A stretch of 64,000 bases of DNA from Auanema rhodensis (Eukaryota > Nematoda > Chromadorea > Rhabditida > Rhabditidae): assembly GCA_964057225.1 (NCBI GenBank), contig OZ059894.1:3720001-3784000 (forward strand), written 5' to 3'. The notes under the pieces are model-generated. The model made no database searches and had not been told where the DNA came from. It worked only from the letters and a program-made list of their open reading frames with translations. Below are positions 37,556 through 50,542 of the stretch, piece by piece (position 1 is the first letter of the stretch; each line of letters opens with the position of its first letter). Made by a program: the position numbers and the translations under genes.

Positions 37556-40363
37556 ATTTTTTCGTTGAATAACATCGTCCATCGTCTTTGCCTTGAAAAA
37601 AGGAATCTAAAAACATCTACTTTTTGCTAAATTATTTTGAAATTTTTCGAAAAAATTTTTGTCAAAATGTTTTTGGAAGCAATGTTGATTGTACATGGAA
37701 ACTCAACATACACTAATGCATCATTTTTCAAACGATCATAACTAATTTTTGTATTGAGCGTTTCTCAATGTAGTATAGTGCATTCGATGCGGATTTTTAA
37801 GCTGCGTCGATCTGTGTTATCAGATTTGCGCTAGCTTAAAAATGCACCGAGATATCAACTGATATAAGTTCACACTTATATCCTCGATTTTCACCCTGAA
37901 GAATTAATTTTTTCGTTGAATAACAATTTCCATCGTCTTCGCCTTGAAAAAAGGAATCTAAAAACATCTACTTTTTGCTAAATTATTTCGAAATTTTTCG
38001 AAAAAATTTTTGTCAAAATGTTTTTGGAAGCAATGTTGAGTGTACATGGAAACTCAACATACACTAATTCATCATTTTTCAAACGATCATAACTAATTTT
38101 TGTATTGAGCGTTTCTCAATGTAGTATAGTGCATTTGATGCGGATTTTTAAGCTGCGTCGATCTGTGTTATCAGATTTGCGCTAGCTTAAAAATGCACCG
38201 AGATATCAACTGATATAAGTTCACACTTATATCCTCGATTTTCACCCTGAAGAATTAATTTTTTCGTTGAATAACATCGTCCATCGTCTTTGCCTTGAAA
38301 AAAGGAATCTAAAAACATCTACTTTTTGCTAAATTATTTTGAAATTTTTCGAAAAAATTTTTGTCAAAATGTTTTTGGAAGCAATGTTGATTGTACATGG
38401 AAACTCAACATACACTAATGCATCATTTTTCAAACGATCATAACTAATTTTTGTATTGAGCGTTTCTCAATGTAGTATAGTGCATTCGATGCGGATTTTT
38501 AAGCTGCGTCGATCTGTGTTATCAGATTTGCGCTAGCTTAAAAATGCACCGAGATATCAACTGATATAAGTTCACACTTATATCCTCGATTTTGACCCTG
38601 AAGAATTAATTTTTTCGTTGAATAACATCGTCCATCGTCTTTGCCTTGAAAAAAGGAATCTAAAAACATCTACTTTTTGCTAAATTATTCTGAAATTTTT
38701 CGAAAAAATTTTTGTCAAAATGTTTTTGGAAGCAATGTTGAGTGTACATGGAAACTCAACATACACTAATGCATCATTTTTCAAACGATCATAACTAATT
38801 TTTGTATTAAGCGTTTCTCAATGTAGTATAGTGCATTCGATGCGGATTTTTAAGCTGCATCGATCTGTGTTATCAGATTTGCGCTAGCTTAAAAATGCAC
38901 CGAGATATCAACTGATATAAGTTCACACTTATATCCTCGATTTTCACCCTGAAAAATTAATTTTTTTGTTGAATAACATCGTCCATCGTCTTTGCCTTGA
39001 AAAAAGGAATCTAAAAACATCTACTTTTTGCTAAATTATTTTGAAATTTTTCGAAAAAATTTTTGTCAAAATGTTTTTGGAAGCAATGTTGATTGTACAT
39101 GGAAACTCAACATACACTAATGCATCATTTTTCAAACGATCATAACTAATTTTTGTATTGAGCGTTTCTCAATGTAGTATAGTGCATTCGATGCGGATTT
39201 TTAAGCTGCGTCGATCTGTGTTATCAGATTTGCGCTAGCTTAAAAATGCACCGAGATATCAACTGATATAAGTTCACACTTATATCCTCGATTTTCACCC
39301 TGAAGAATTAATTTTTTCGTTGAATAACAATGTCCATCGTCTTCGCCTTGAAAAAAGGAATCTAAAAACATCTACTTTTTGCTAAATTATTTCGAAATTT
39401 TTCGAAAAAATTTTTGTCAAAATGTTTTTGGAAGCAATGTTGAGTGTACATGGAAACTCAACATACACTAATTCATCATTTTTCAAACGATCATAACTAA
39501 TTTTTGTATTGAGCGTTTCTCAATGTAGTATAGTGCATTTGATGCGGATTTTTAAGCTGCGTCGATCTGTGTTATCAGATTTGCGCTAGCTTAAAAATGC
39601 ACCGAGATATCAACTGATATAAGTTCACACTTATATCCTCGATTTTCACCCTGAAGAATTAATTTTTTCGTTGAATAACATCGTCCATCGTCTTTGCCTT
39701 GAAAAAAGGAATCTAAAAACATCTACTTTTTGCTAAATTATTTTGAAATTTTTCGAAAAAATTTTTGTCAAAATGTTTTTGGAAGCAATGTTGATTGTAC
39801 ATGGAAACTCAACATACACTAATGCATCATTTTTCAAACGATCATAACTAATTTTTGTATTGAGCGTTTCTCAATGTAGTATAGTGCATTCGATGCGGAT
39901 TTTTAAGCTGCGTCGATCTGTGTTATCAGATTTGCGCTAGCTTAAAAATGCACCGAGATATCAACTGATATAAGTTCACACTTATATCCTCGATTTTGAC
40001 CCTGAAGAATTAATTTTTTCGTTGAATAACATCGTCCATCGTCTTTGCCTTGAAAAAAGGAATCTAAAAACATCTACTTTTTGCTAAATTATTCTGAAAT
40101 TTTTCGAAAAAATTTTTGTCAAAATGTTTTTGGAAGCAATGTTGAGTGTACATGGAAACTCAACATACACTAATGCATCATTTTTCAAACGATCATAACT
40201 AATTTTTGTATTAAGCGTTTCTCAATGTAGTATAGTGCATTCGATGCGGATTTTTAAGCTGCATCGATCTGTGTTATCAGATTTGCGCTAGCTTAAAAAT
40301 GCACCGAGATATCAACTGATATAAGTTCACACTTATATCCTCGATTTTCACCCTGAAAAATTA
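37556..40363 (+). repeat. 4-monomer HOR, two units, period 1,404 bp (copies 108-111 and 112-115)
   Basis: The unit is: a T134/G201 copy ending C337; a C34/C83/T163/T230 copy; a T134/G201 copy ending G337; and a C82 copy with catcgatc and A346. gcatttgatg recurs at 38,131 and 39,535, and attctg at 38,690 and 40,094, both 1,404 apart. The first copy of each unit differs at base 8. A still earlier copy of the C83 member lies at 37,205. Confidence 0.82.
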
Positions 40364-43300
40364 ATTTTTTTGTTGAATAACATCGTCCATCGTCTTTGCC
40401 TTGAAAAAAGGAATCTAAAAACATCTACTTTTTGCTAAATTATTTTGAAATTTTTCGAAAAAATTTTTGTCAAAATGTTTTTGGAAGCAATGTTGATTGT
40501 ACATGGAAACTCAACATACACTAATGCATCATTTTTCAAACGATCATAACTAATTTTTGTATTGAGCGTTTCTCAATGTAGTATAGTGCATTCGATGCGG
40601 ATTTTTAAGCTGCGTCGATCTGTGTTATCAGATTTGCGCTAGCTTAAAAATGCACCGAGATATCAACTGATATAAGTTCACACTTATATCCTCGATTTTG
40701 ACCCTGAAGAATTAATTTTTTCGTTGAATAACATCGTCCATCGTCTTTGCCTTGAAAAAAGGAATCTAAAAACATCTACTTTTTGCTAAATTATTCTGAA
40801 ATTTTTCGAAAAAATTTTTGTCAAAATGTTTTTGGAAGCAATGTTGAGTGTACATGGAAACTCAACATACACTAATGCATCATTTTTCAAACGATCATAA
40901 CTAATTTTTGTATTAAGCGTTTCTCAATGTAGTATAGTGCATTCGATGCGGATTTTTAAGCTGCATCGATCTGTGTTATCAGATTTGCGCTAGCTTAAAA
41001 ATGCACCGAGATATCAACTGATATAAGTTCACACTTATATCCTCGATTTTCACCCTGAAAAATTAATTTTTTTGTTGAATAACATCGTCCATCGTCTTTG
41101 CCTTGAAAAAAGGAATCTAAAAACATCTACTTTTTGCTAAATTATTTTGAAATTTTTCGAAAAAATTTTTGTCAAAATGTTTTTGGAAGCAATGTTGAGT
41201 GTACATGGAAACTCAACATACACTAATGCATCATTTTTCAAACGATCATAACTAATTTTTGTATTGAGCGTTTCTCAATGTAGTATAGTGCATTCGATGC
41301 GGATTTTTAAGCTGCGTCGATCTGTGTTATCAGATTTGCGCTAGCTTAAAAATGCACCGAGATATCAACTGATATAAGTTCACACTTATATCCTCGATTT
41401 TGACCCTGAAGAATTAATTTTTTCGTTGAATAACATCGTCCATCGTCTTTGCCTTGAAAAAAAAAATCTAAAAACATCTACTTTTTGCTAAATTATTTTG
41501 AAATTTTTCGAAAAAATTTTTGTCAAAATGTTTTTGGAAGCAATGTTGAGTGTACATGGAAACTCAACATACACTAATGCATCATTTTTCAAACGATCAT
41601 AACTAATTTTTGTATTAAGCTTTTCTCAATGTAGTATAGTGCATTCGATGCGGATTTTTAAGCTGCATCGATCTGTGTTATCAGATTTGCGCTAGCTTAA
41701 AAATGCACCGAGATATCAACTGATATAAGTTCACACTTATATCCTCGATTTTCACCCTGAAAAATTAATTTTTTTGTTGAATAACATCGTCCATCGTCTT
41801 TGCCTTGAAAAAAGGAATCTAAAAACATCTACTTTTTGCTAAATTATTTTGAAATTTTTCGAAAAAATTTTTGTCAAAATGTTTTTGGAAGCAATGTTGA
41901 GTGTACATGGAAACTCAACATACACTAATGCATCATTTTTCAAACGATCATAACTAATTTTTGTATTGAGCGTTTCTCAATGTAGTATAGTGCATTCGAT
42001 GCGGATTTTTAAGCTGCGTCGATCTGTGTTATCAGATTTGCGCTAGCTTAAAAATGCACCGAGATATCAACTGATATAAGTTCACACTTATATCCTCGAT
42101 TTTGACCCTGAAGAATTAATTTTTTCGTTGAATAACATCGTCCATCGTCTTTGCCTTGAAAAAAGGAATCTAAAAACATCTACTTTTTGCTAAATTATTT
42201 TGAAATTTTTCGAAAAAATTTTTGTCAAAATGTTTTTGGAAGCAATGTTGAGTGTACATGGAAACTCAACATACACTAATGCATCATTTTTCAAACGATC
42301 ATAACTAATTTTTGTATTAAGCGTTTCTCAATGTAGTATAGTGCATTCGATGCGGATTTTTAAGCTGCGTCGATCTGTGTTATCAGATTTGCGCTAGCTT
42401 AAAAATGCATCGAGATATCAACTGATATAAGTTCACACTTATATCCTCGATTTTCACCCTGAAAAATTAATTTTTTTGTTGAATAACATCGTCCATCGTC
42501 TTTGCCTTGAAAAAAGGAATCTAAAAACATCTACTTTTTGCTAAATTATTTTGAAATTTTTCGAAAAAATTTTTGTCAAAATGTTTTTGGAAGCAATGTT
42601 GATTGTACATGGAAACTCAACATACACTAATGCATCATTTTTCAAACGATCATAACTAATTTTTGTATTGAGCGTTTCTCAATGTAGTATAGTGCATTCG
42701 ATGCGGATTTTTAAGCTGCGTCGATCTGTGTTATCAGATTTGCGCTAGCTTAAAAATGCACCGAGATATCAACTGATATAAGTTCACACTTATATCCTCG
42801 ATTTTCACCCTGAAGAATTAATTTTTTCGTTGAATAACAATGTCCATCGTCTTCGCCTTGAAAAAAGGAATCTAAAAACATCTACTTTTTGCTAAATTAT
42901 TTCGAAATTTTTCGAAAAAATTTTTGTCAAAATGTTTTTGGAAGCAATGTTGAGTGTACATGGAAACTCAACATACACTAATTCATCATTTTTCAAACGA
43001 TCATAACTAATTTTTGTATTGAGCGTTTCTCAATGTAGTATAGTGCATTTGATGCGGATTTTTAAGCTGCGTCGATCTGTGTTATCAGATTTGCGCTAGC
43101 TTAAAAATGCACCGAGATATCAACTGATATAAGTTCACACTTATATCCTCGATTTTCACCCTGAAGAATTAATTTTTTCGTTGAATAACATCGTCCATCG
43201 TCTTTGCCTTGAAAAAAGGAATCTAAAAACATCTACTTTTTGCTAAATTATTTTGAAATTTTTCGAAAAAATTTTTGTCAAAATGTTTTTGGAAGCAATG

Positions 43301-45979
43301 TTGATTGTACATGGAAACTCAACATACACTAATGCATCATTTTTCAAACGATCATAACTAATTTTTGTATTGAGCGTTTCTCAATGTAGTATAGTGCATT
43401 CGATGCGGATTTTTAAGCTGCGTCGATCTGTGTTATCAGATTTGCGCTAGCTTAAAAATGCACCGAGATATCAACTGATATAAGTTCACACTTATATCCT
43501 CGATTTTGACCCTGAAGAATTAATTTTTTCGTTGAATAACATCGTCCATCGTCTTTGCCTTGAAAAAAGGAATCTAAAAACATCTACTTTTTGCTAAATT
43601 ATTCTGAAATTTTTCGAAAAAATTTTTGTCAAAATGTTTTTGGAAGCAATGTTGAGTGTACATGGAAACTCAACATACACTAATGCATCATTTTTCAAAC
43701 GATCATAACTAATTTTTGTATTAAGCGTTTCTCAATGTAGTATAGTGCATTCGATGCGGATTTTTAAGCTGCATCGATCTGTGTTATCAGATTTGCGCTA
43801 GCTTAAAAATGCACCGAGATATCAACTGATATAAGTTCACACTTATATCCTCGATTTTCACCCTGAAAAATTAATTTTTTTGTTGAATAACATCGTCCAT
43901 CGTCTTTGCCTTGAAAAAAGGAATCTAAAAACATCTACTTTTTGCTAAATTATTTTGAAATTTTTCGAAAAAATTTTTGTCAAAATGTTTTTGGAAGCAA
44001 TGTTGATTGTACATGGAAACTCAACATACACTAATGCATCATTTTTCAAACGATCATAACTAATTTTTGTATTGAGCGTTTCTCAATGTAGTATAGTGCA
44101 TTCGATGCGGATTTTTAAGCTGCGTCGATCTGTGTTATCAGATTTGCGCTAGCTTAAAAATGCACCGAGATATCAACTGATATAAGTTCACACTTATATC
44201 CTCGATTTTGACCCTGAAGAATTAATTTTTTCGTTGAATAACATCGTCCATCGTCTTTGCCTTGAAAAAAGGAATCTAAAAACATCTACTTTTTGCTAAA
44301 TTATTCTGAAATTTTTCGAAAAAATTTTTGTCAAAATGTTTTTGGAAGCAATGTTGAGTGTACATGGAAACTCAACATACACTAATGCATCATTTTTCAA
44401 ACGATCATAACTAATTTTTGTATTAAGCGTTTCTCAATGTAGTATAGTGCATTCGATGCGGATTTTTAAGCTGCATCGATCTGTGTTATCAGCTTTGCGC
44501 TAGCTTAAAAATGCACCGAGATATCAACTGATATAAGTTCACACTTATATCCTCGATTTTCACCCTGAAAAATTAATTTTTTTGTTGAATAACATCGTCC
44601 ATCGTCTTTGCCTTGAAAAAAGGAATCTAAAAACATCTACTTTTTGCTAAATTATTTTGAAATTTTTCGAAAAAATTTTTGTCAAAATGTTTTTGGAAGC
44701 AATGTTGAGTGTACATGGAAACTCAACATACACTAATGCATCATTTTTCAAACGATCATAACTAATTTTTGTATTGAGCGTTTCTCAATGTAGTATAGTG
44801 CATTCGATGCGGATTTTTAAGCTGCGTCGATCTGTGTTATCAGATTTGCGCTAGCTTAAAAATGCACCGAGATATCAACTGATATAAGTTCACACTTATA
44901 TCCTCGATTTTGACCCTGAAGAATTAATTTTTTCGTTGAATAACATCGTCCATCGTCTTTGCCTTGAAAAAAAAAATCTAAAAACATCTACTTTTTGCTA
45001 AATTATTTTGAAATTTTTCGAAAAAATTTTTGTCAAAATGTTTTTGGAAGCAATGTTGAGTGTACATGGAAACTCAACATACACTAATGCATCATTTTTC
45101 AAACGATCATAACTAATTTTTGTATTAAGCTTTTCTCAATGTAGTATAGTGCATTCGATGCGGATTTTTAAGCTGCATCGATCTGTGTTATCAGATTTGC
45201 GCTAGCTTAAAAATGCACCGAGATATCAACTGATATAAGTTCACACTTATATCCTCGATTTTCACCCTGAAAAATTAATTTTTTTGTTGAATAACATCGT
45301 CCATCGTCTTTGCCTTGAAAAAAGGAATCTAAAAACATCTACTTTTTGCTAAATTATTTTGAAATTTTTCGAAAAAATTTTTGTCAAAATGTTTTTGGAA
45401 GCAATGTTGAGTGTACATGGAAACTCAACATACACTAATGCATCATTTTTCAAACGATCATAACTAATTTTTGTATTGAGCGTTTCTCAATGTAGTATAG
45501 TGCATTCGATGCGGATTTTTAAGCTGCGTCGATCTGTGTTATCAGATTTGCGCTAGCTTAAAAATGCACCGAGATATCAACTGATATAAGTTCACACTTA
45601 TATCCTCGATTTTGACCCTGAAGAATTAATTTTTTCGTTGAATAACATCGTCCATCGTCTTTGCCTTGAAAAAAGGAATCTAAAAACATCTACTTTTTGC
45701 TAAATTATTTTGAAATTTTTCGAAAAAATTTTTGTCAAAATGTTTTTGGAAGCAATGTTGAGTGTACATGGAAACTCAACATACACTAATGCATCATTTT
45801 TCAAACGATCATAACTAATTTTTGTATTAAGCGTTTCTCAATGTAGTATAGTGCATTCGATGCGGATTTTTAAGCTGCGTCGATCTGTGTTATCAGATTT
45901 GCGCTAGCTTAAAAATGCATCGAGATATCAACTGATATAAGTTCACACTTATATCCTCGATTTTCACCCTGAAGAATTA
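38960..45979 (+). repeat. 10-monomer HOR, two units, period 3,510 bp (copies 112-121 and 122-131)
   Basis: Rare markers recur 3,510 apart: gcatttgatg (39,535/43,045), attctg (40,094/43,604 and 40,796/44,306), the A10 run before tctaaaa (41,461/44,971) and tgcatcgag (T at 42,410/45,920). I saw two differences: a private agctttgc at 44,493 and the last base class of copy 131 (G346 instead of A346). The sequence after 45,979 restarts at the second member of the unit (copy 132 = copy 123), giving a partial third copy offset by 9 monomers (3,159 bp). Confidence 0.92.
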
Positions 45980-47032
45980 ATTTTTTCGTTGAATAACAAT
46001 GTCCATCGTCTTCGCCTTGAAAAAAGGAATCTAAAAACATCTACTTTTTGCTAAATTATTTCGAAATTTTTCGAAAAAATTTTTGTCAAAATGTTTTTGG
46101 AAGCAATGTTGAGTGTACATGGAAACTCAACATACACTAATTCATCATTTTTCAAACGATCATAACTAATTTTTGTATTGAGCGTTTCTCAATGTAGTAT
46201 AGTGCATTTGATGCGGATTTTTAAGCTGCGTCGATCTGTGTTATCAGATTTGCGCTAGCTTAAAAATGCACCGAGATATCAACTGATATAAGTTCACACT
46301 TATATCCTCGATTTTCACCCTGAAGAATTAATTTTTTCGTTGAATAACATCGTCCATCGTCTTTGCCTTGAAAAAAGGAATCTAAAAACATCTACTTTTT
46401 GCTAAATTATTTTGAAATTTTTCGAAAAAATTTTTGTCAAAATGTTTTTGGAAGCAATGTTGATTGTACATGGAAACTCAACATACACTAATGCATCATT
46501 TTTCAAACGATCATAACTAATTTTTGTATTGAGCGTTTCTCAATGTAGTATAGTGCATTCGATGCGGATTTTTAAGCTGCGTCGATCTGTGTTATCAGAT
46601 TTGCGCTAGCTTAAAAATGCACCGAGATATCAACTGATATAAGTTCACACTTATATCCTCGATTTTGACCCTGAAGAATTAATTTTTTCGTTGAATAACA
46701 TCGTCCATCGTCTTTGCCTTGAAAAAAGGAATCTAAAAACATCTACTTTTTGCTAAATTATTTTGAAATTTTTCGAAAAAATTTTTGTCAAAATGTTTTT
46801 GGAAGCAATGTTGAGTGTACATGGAAACTCAACATACACTAATGCATCATTTTTCAAACGATCATAACTAATTTTTGTATTAAGCGTTTCTCAATGTAGT
46901 ATAGTGCATTCGATGCGGATTTTTAAGCTGCATCGATCTGTGTTATCAGATTTGCGCTAGCTTAAAAATGCACCGAGATATCAACTGATATAAGTTCACA
47001 CTTATATCCTCGATTTTCACCCTGAAAAATTA
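45980..47032 (+). repeat. Partial third copy of the 10-mer HOR (copies 132-134)
   Basis: Copies 132 and 133 match 123 and 124 at all typed sites, 3,159 bases apart. Copy 134 matches copy 125 except that it has attttg rather than attctg. From copy 135 on (G134 instead of T134) the correspondence breaks down. Confidence 0.75.
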
Positions 47033-50000
47033 ATTTTTTTGTTGAATAACATCGTCCATCGTCTTTGCCTTGAAAAAAGGAATCTAAAAACATCTACTTT
47101 TTGCTAAATTATTTTGAAATTTTTCGAAAAAATTTTTGTCAAAATGTTTTTGGAAGCAATGTTGAGTGTACATGGAAACTCAACATACACTAATGCATCA
47201 TTTTTCAAACGATCATAACTAATTTTTGTATTGAGCGTTTCTCAATGTAGTATAGTGCATTCGATGCGGATTTTTAAGCTGCGTCGATCTGTGTTATCAG
47301 ATTTGCGCTAGCTTAAAAATGCACCGAGATATCAACTGATATAAGTTCACACTTATATCCTCGATTTTGACCCTGAAGAATTAATTTTTTCGTTGAATAA
47401 CATCGTCCATCGTCTTTGCCTTGAAAAAAGGAATCTAAAAACATCTACTTTTTGCTAAATTATTTTGAAATTTTTCGAAAAAATTTTTGTCAAAATGTTT
47501 TTGGAAGCAATGTTGAGTGTACATGGAAACTCAACATACACTAATGCATCATTTTTCAAACGATCATAACTAATTTTTGTATTAAGCTTTTCTCAATGTA
47601 GTATAGTGCATTCGATGCGGATTTTTAAGCTGCATCGATCTGTGTTATCAGATTTGCGCTAGCTTAAAAATGCACCGAGATATCAACTGATATAAGTTCA
47701 CACTTATATCCTCGATTTTGACCCTGAAGAATTAATTTTTTCGTTGAATAACATCGTCCATCGTCTTTGCCTTGAAAAAAGGAATCTAAAAACATCTACT
47801 TTTTGCTAAATTATTTTGAAATTTTTCGAAAAAATTTTTGTCAAAATGTTTTTGGAAGCAATGTTGAGTGTACATGGAAACTCAACATACACTAATGCAT
47901 CATTTTTCAAACGATCATAACTAATTTTTGTATTGAGCGTTTCTCAATGTAGTATAGTGCATTCGATGCGGATTTTTAAGCTGCGTCGATCTGTGTTATC
48001 AGATTTGCGCTAGCTTAAAAATGCACCGAGATATCAACTGATATAAGTTCACACTTATATCCTCGATTTTGACCCTGAAGAATTAATTTTTTCGTTGAAT
48101 AACATCGTCCATCGTCTTTGCCTTGAAAAAAGGAATCTAAAAACATCTACTTTTTGCTAAATTATTTTGAAATTTTTCGAAAAAATTTTTGTCAAAATGT
48201 TTTTGGAAGCAATGTTGAGTGTACATGGAAACTCAACATACACTAATGCATCATTTTTCAAACGATCATAACTAATTTTTGTATTAAGCTTTTCTCAATG
48301 TAGTATAGTGCATTCGATGCGGATTTTTAAGCTGCATCGATCTGTGTTATCAGATTTGCGCTAGCTTAAAAATGCACCGAGATATCAACTGATATAAGTT
48401 CACACTTATATCCTCGATTTTCACCCTGAAAAATTAATTTTTTTGTTGAATAACATCGTCCATCGTCTTTGCCTTGAAAAAAGGAATCTAAAAACATCTA
48501 CTTTTTGCTAAATTATTTTGAAATTTTTCGAAAAAATTTTTGTCAAAATGTTTTTGGAAGCAATGTTGAGTGTACATGGAAACTCAACATACACTAATGC
48601 ATCATTTTTCAAACGATCATAACTAATTTTTGTATTGAGCGTTTCTCAATGTAGTATAGTGCATTTGATGCGGATTTTTAAGCTGCGTCGATCTGTGTTA
48701 TCAGATTTGCGCTAGCTTAAAAATGCACCGAGATATCAACTGATATAAGTTCACACTTATATCCTCGATTTTGACCCTGAAGAATTAATTTTTTCGTTGA
48801 ATAACATCGTCCATCGTCTTTGCCTTGAAAAAAGGAATCTAAAAACATCTACTTTTTGCTAAATTATTTTGAAATTTTTCGAAAAAATTTTTGTCAAAAT
48901 GTTTTTGGAAGCAATGTTGAGTGTACATGGAAACTCAACATACACTAATGCATCATTTTTCAAACGATCATAACTAATTTTTGTATTAAGCTTTTCTCAA
49001 TGTAGTATAGTGCATTCGATGCGGATTTTTAAGCTGCATCGATCTGTGTTATCAGATTTGCGCTAGCTTAAAAATGCACCGAGATATCAACTGATATAAG
49101 TTCACACTTATATCCTCGATTTTGACCCTGAAGAATTAATTTTTTCGTTGAATAACATCGTCCATCGTCTTTGCCTTGAAAAAAGGAATCTAAAAACATC
49201 TACTTTTTGCTAAATTATTCTGAAATTTTTCGAAAAAATTTTTGTCAAAATGTTTTTGGAAGCAATGTTGAGTGTACATGGAAACTCAACATACACTAAT
49301 GCATCATTTTTCAAACGATCATAACTAATTTTTGTATTAAGCTTTTCTCAATGTAGTATAGTGCATTCGATGCGGATTTTTAAGCTGCATCGATCTGTGT
49401 TATCAGATTTGCGCTAGCTTAAAAATGCACCGAGATATCAACTGATATAAGTTCACACTTATATCCTCGATTTTCACCCTGAAAAATTAATTTTTTTGTT
49501 GAATAACATCGTCCATCGTCTTTGCCTTGAAAAAAGGAATCTAAAAACATCTACTTTTTGCTAAATTATTTTGAAATTTTTCGAAAAAATTTTTGTCAAA
49601 ATGTTTTTGGAAGCAATGTTGAGTGTACATGGAAACTCAACATACACTAATGCATCATTTTTCAAACGATCATAACTAATTTTTGTATTGAGCGTTTCTC
49701 AATGTAGTATAGTGCATTCGATGCGGATTTTTAAGCTGCGTCGATCTGTGTTATCAGATTTGCGCTAGCTTAAAAATGCACCGAGATATCAACTGATATA
49801 AGTTCACACTTATATCCTCGATTTTGACCCTGAAGAATTAATTTTTTCGTTGAATAACATCGTCCATCGTCTTTGCCTTGAAAAAAGGAATCTAAAAACA
49901 TCTACTTTTTGCTAAATTATTTTGAAATTTTTCGAAAAAATTTTTGTCAAAATGTTTTTGGAAGCAATGTTGAGTGTACATGGAAACTCAACATACACTA

Positions 50001-50542
50001 ATGCATCATTTTTCAAACGATCATAACTAATTTTTGTATTAAGCTTTTCTCAATGTAGTATAGTGCATTCGATGCGGATTTTTAAGCTGCATCGATCTGT
50101 GTTATCAGATTTGCGCTAGCTTAAAAATGCACCGAGATATCAACTGATATAAGTTCACACTTATATCCTCGATTTTCACCCTGAAAAATTAATTTTTTTG
50201 TTGAATAACATCGTCCATCGTCTTTGCCTTGAAAAAAGGAATCTAAAAACATCTACTTTTTGCTAAATTATTTTGAAATTTTTCGAAAAAATTTTTGTCA
50301 AAATGTTTTTGGAAGCAATGTTGAGTGTACATGGAAACTCAACATACACTAATGCATCATTTTTCAAACGATCATAACTAATTTTTGTATTGAGCGTTTC
50401 TCAATGTAGTATAGTGCATTCGATGCGGATTTTTAAGCTGCGTCGATCTGTGTTATCAGATTTGCGCTAGCTTAAAAATGCACCGAGATATCAACTGATA
50501 TAAGTTCACACTTATATCCTCGATTTTGACCCTGAAGAATTA
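47033..50542 (+). repeat. Alternating dimer stretch (copies 135-144)
   Basis: Copies 136, 138, 140, 141 and 143 (T205, AAGCTT, catcgatc) alternate mostly with G201/gtcgatc/G337 copies. The alternation slips at copies 140-141, which are adjacent and of the same type. Copy 141 also carries attctg (49,220) and copy 139 carries T230, markers imported from other blocks. Confidence 0.65.

Larger units (their letters stand above)
25271..38608 (+). repeat. Region B: aacattg-dominated monomers (copies 73-110)
   Basis: Most copies read aacattg at bases 17-22. Recurrent markers are C at 243 (ttttcaagc), C at 34 with T at 163 and T at 230, and an A10 run replacing A6GG before tctgaaaac (copies 76, 79, 81, 87 and 98). 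The first part, 25,271-27,728, holds the most divergent copies in the window. The aacattg form also occurs at 2.8-6.3 kb (copies 9, 11, 13, 15, 16, 18), so this lineage is not confined to region B. Copies 107-110 at the right end already mix in aacatcg copies of region C type. Confidence 0.65.
38609..50542 (+). repeat. Region C: alternating two-type monomers (copies 111-144)
   Basis: Most neighbouring copies alternate between two types. One has A201, the catcgatc form at 250-257, C337 and A346. The next has T8, G201, gtcgatc, G337 and G346. This gives an approximate 702-bp dimer underlying the 10-monomer HOR and the stretch from 46.7 to 50.5 kb. Copies 136, 138, 140, 141 and 143 also carry T at 205, creating an AAGCTT site. 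Almost all copies read aacatcg at bases 17-22; the exceptions are copies 113, 123 and 132, which have the region-B-like type with C34, C83, T163 and T230. Confidence 0.65.
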
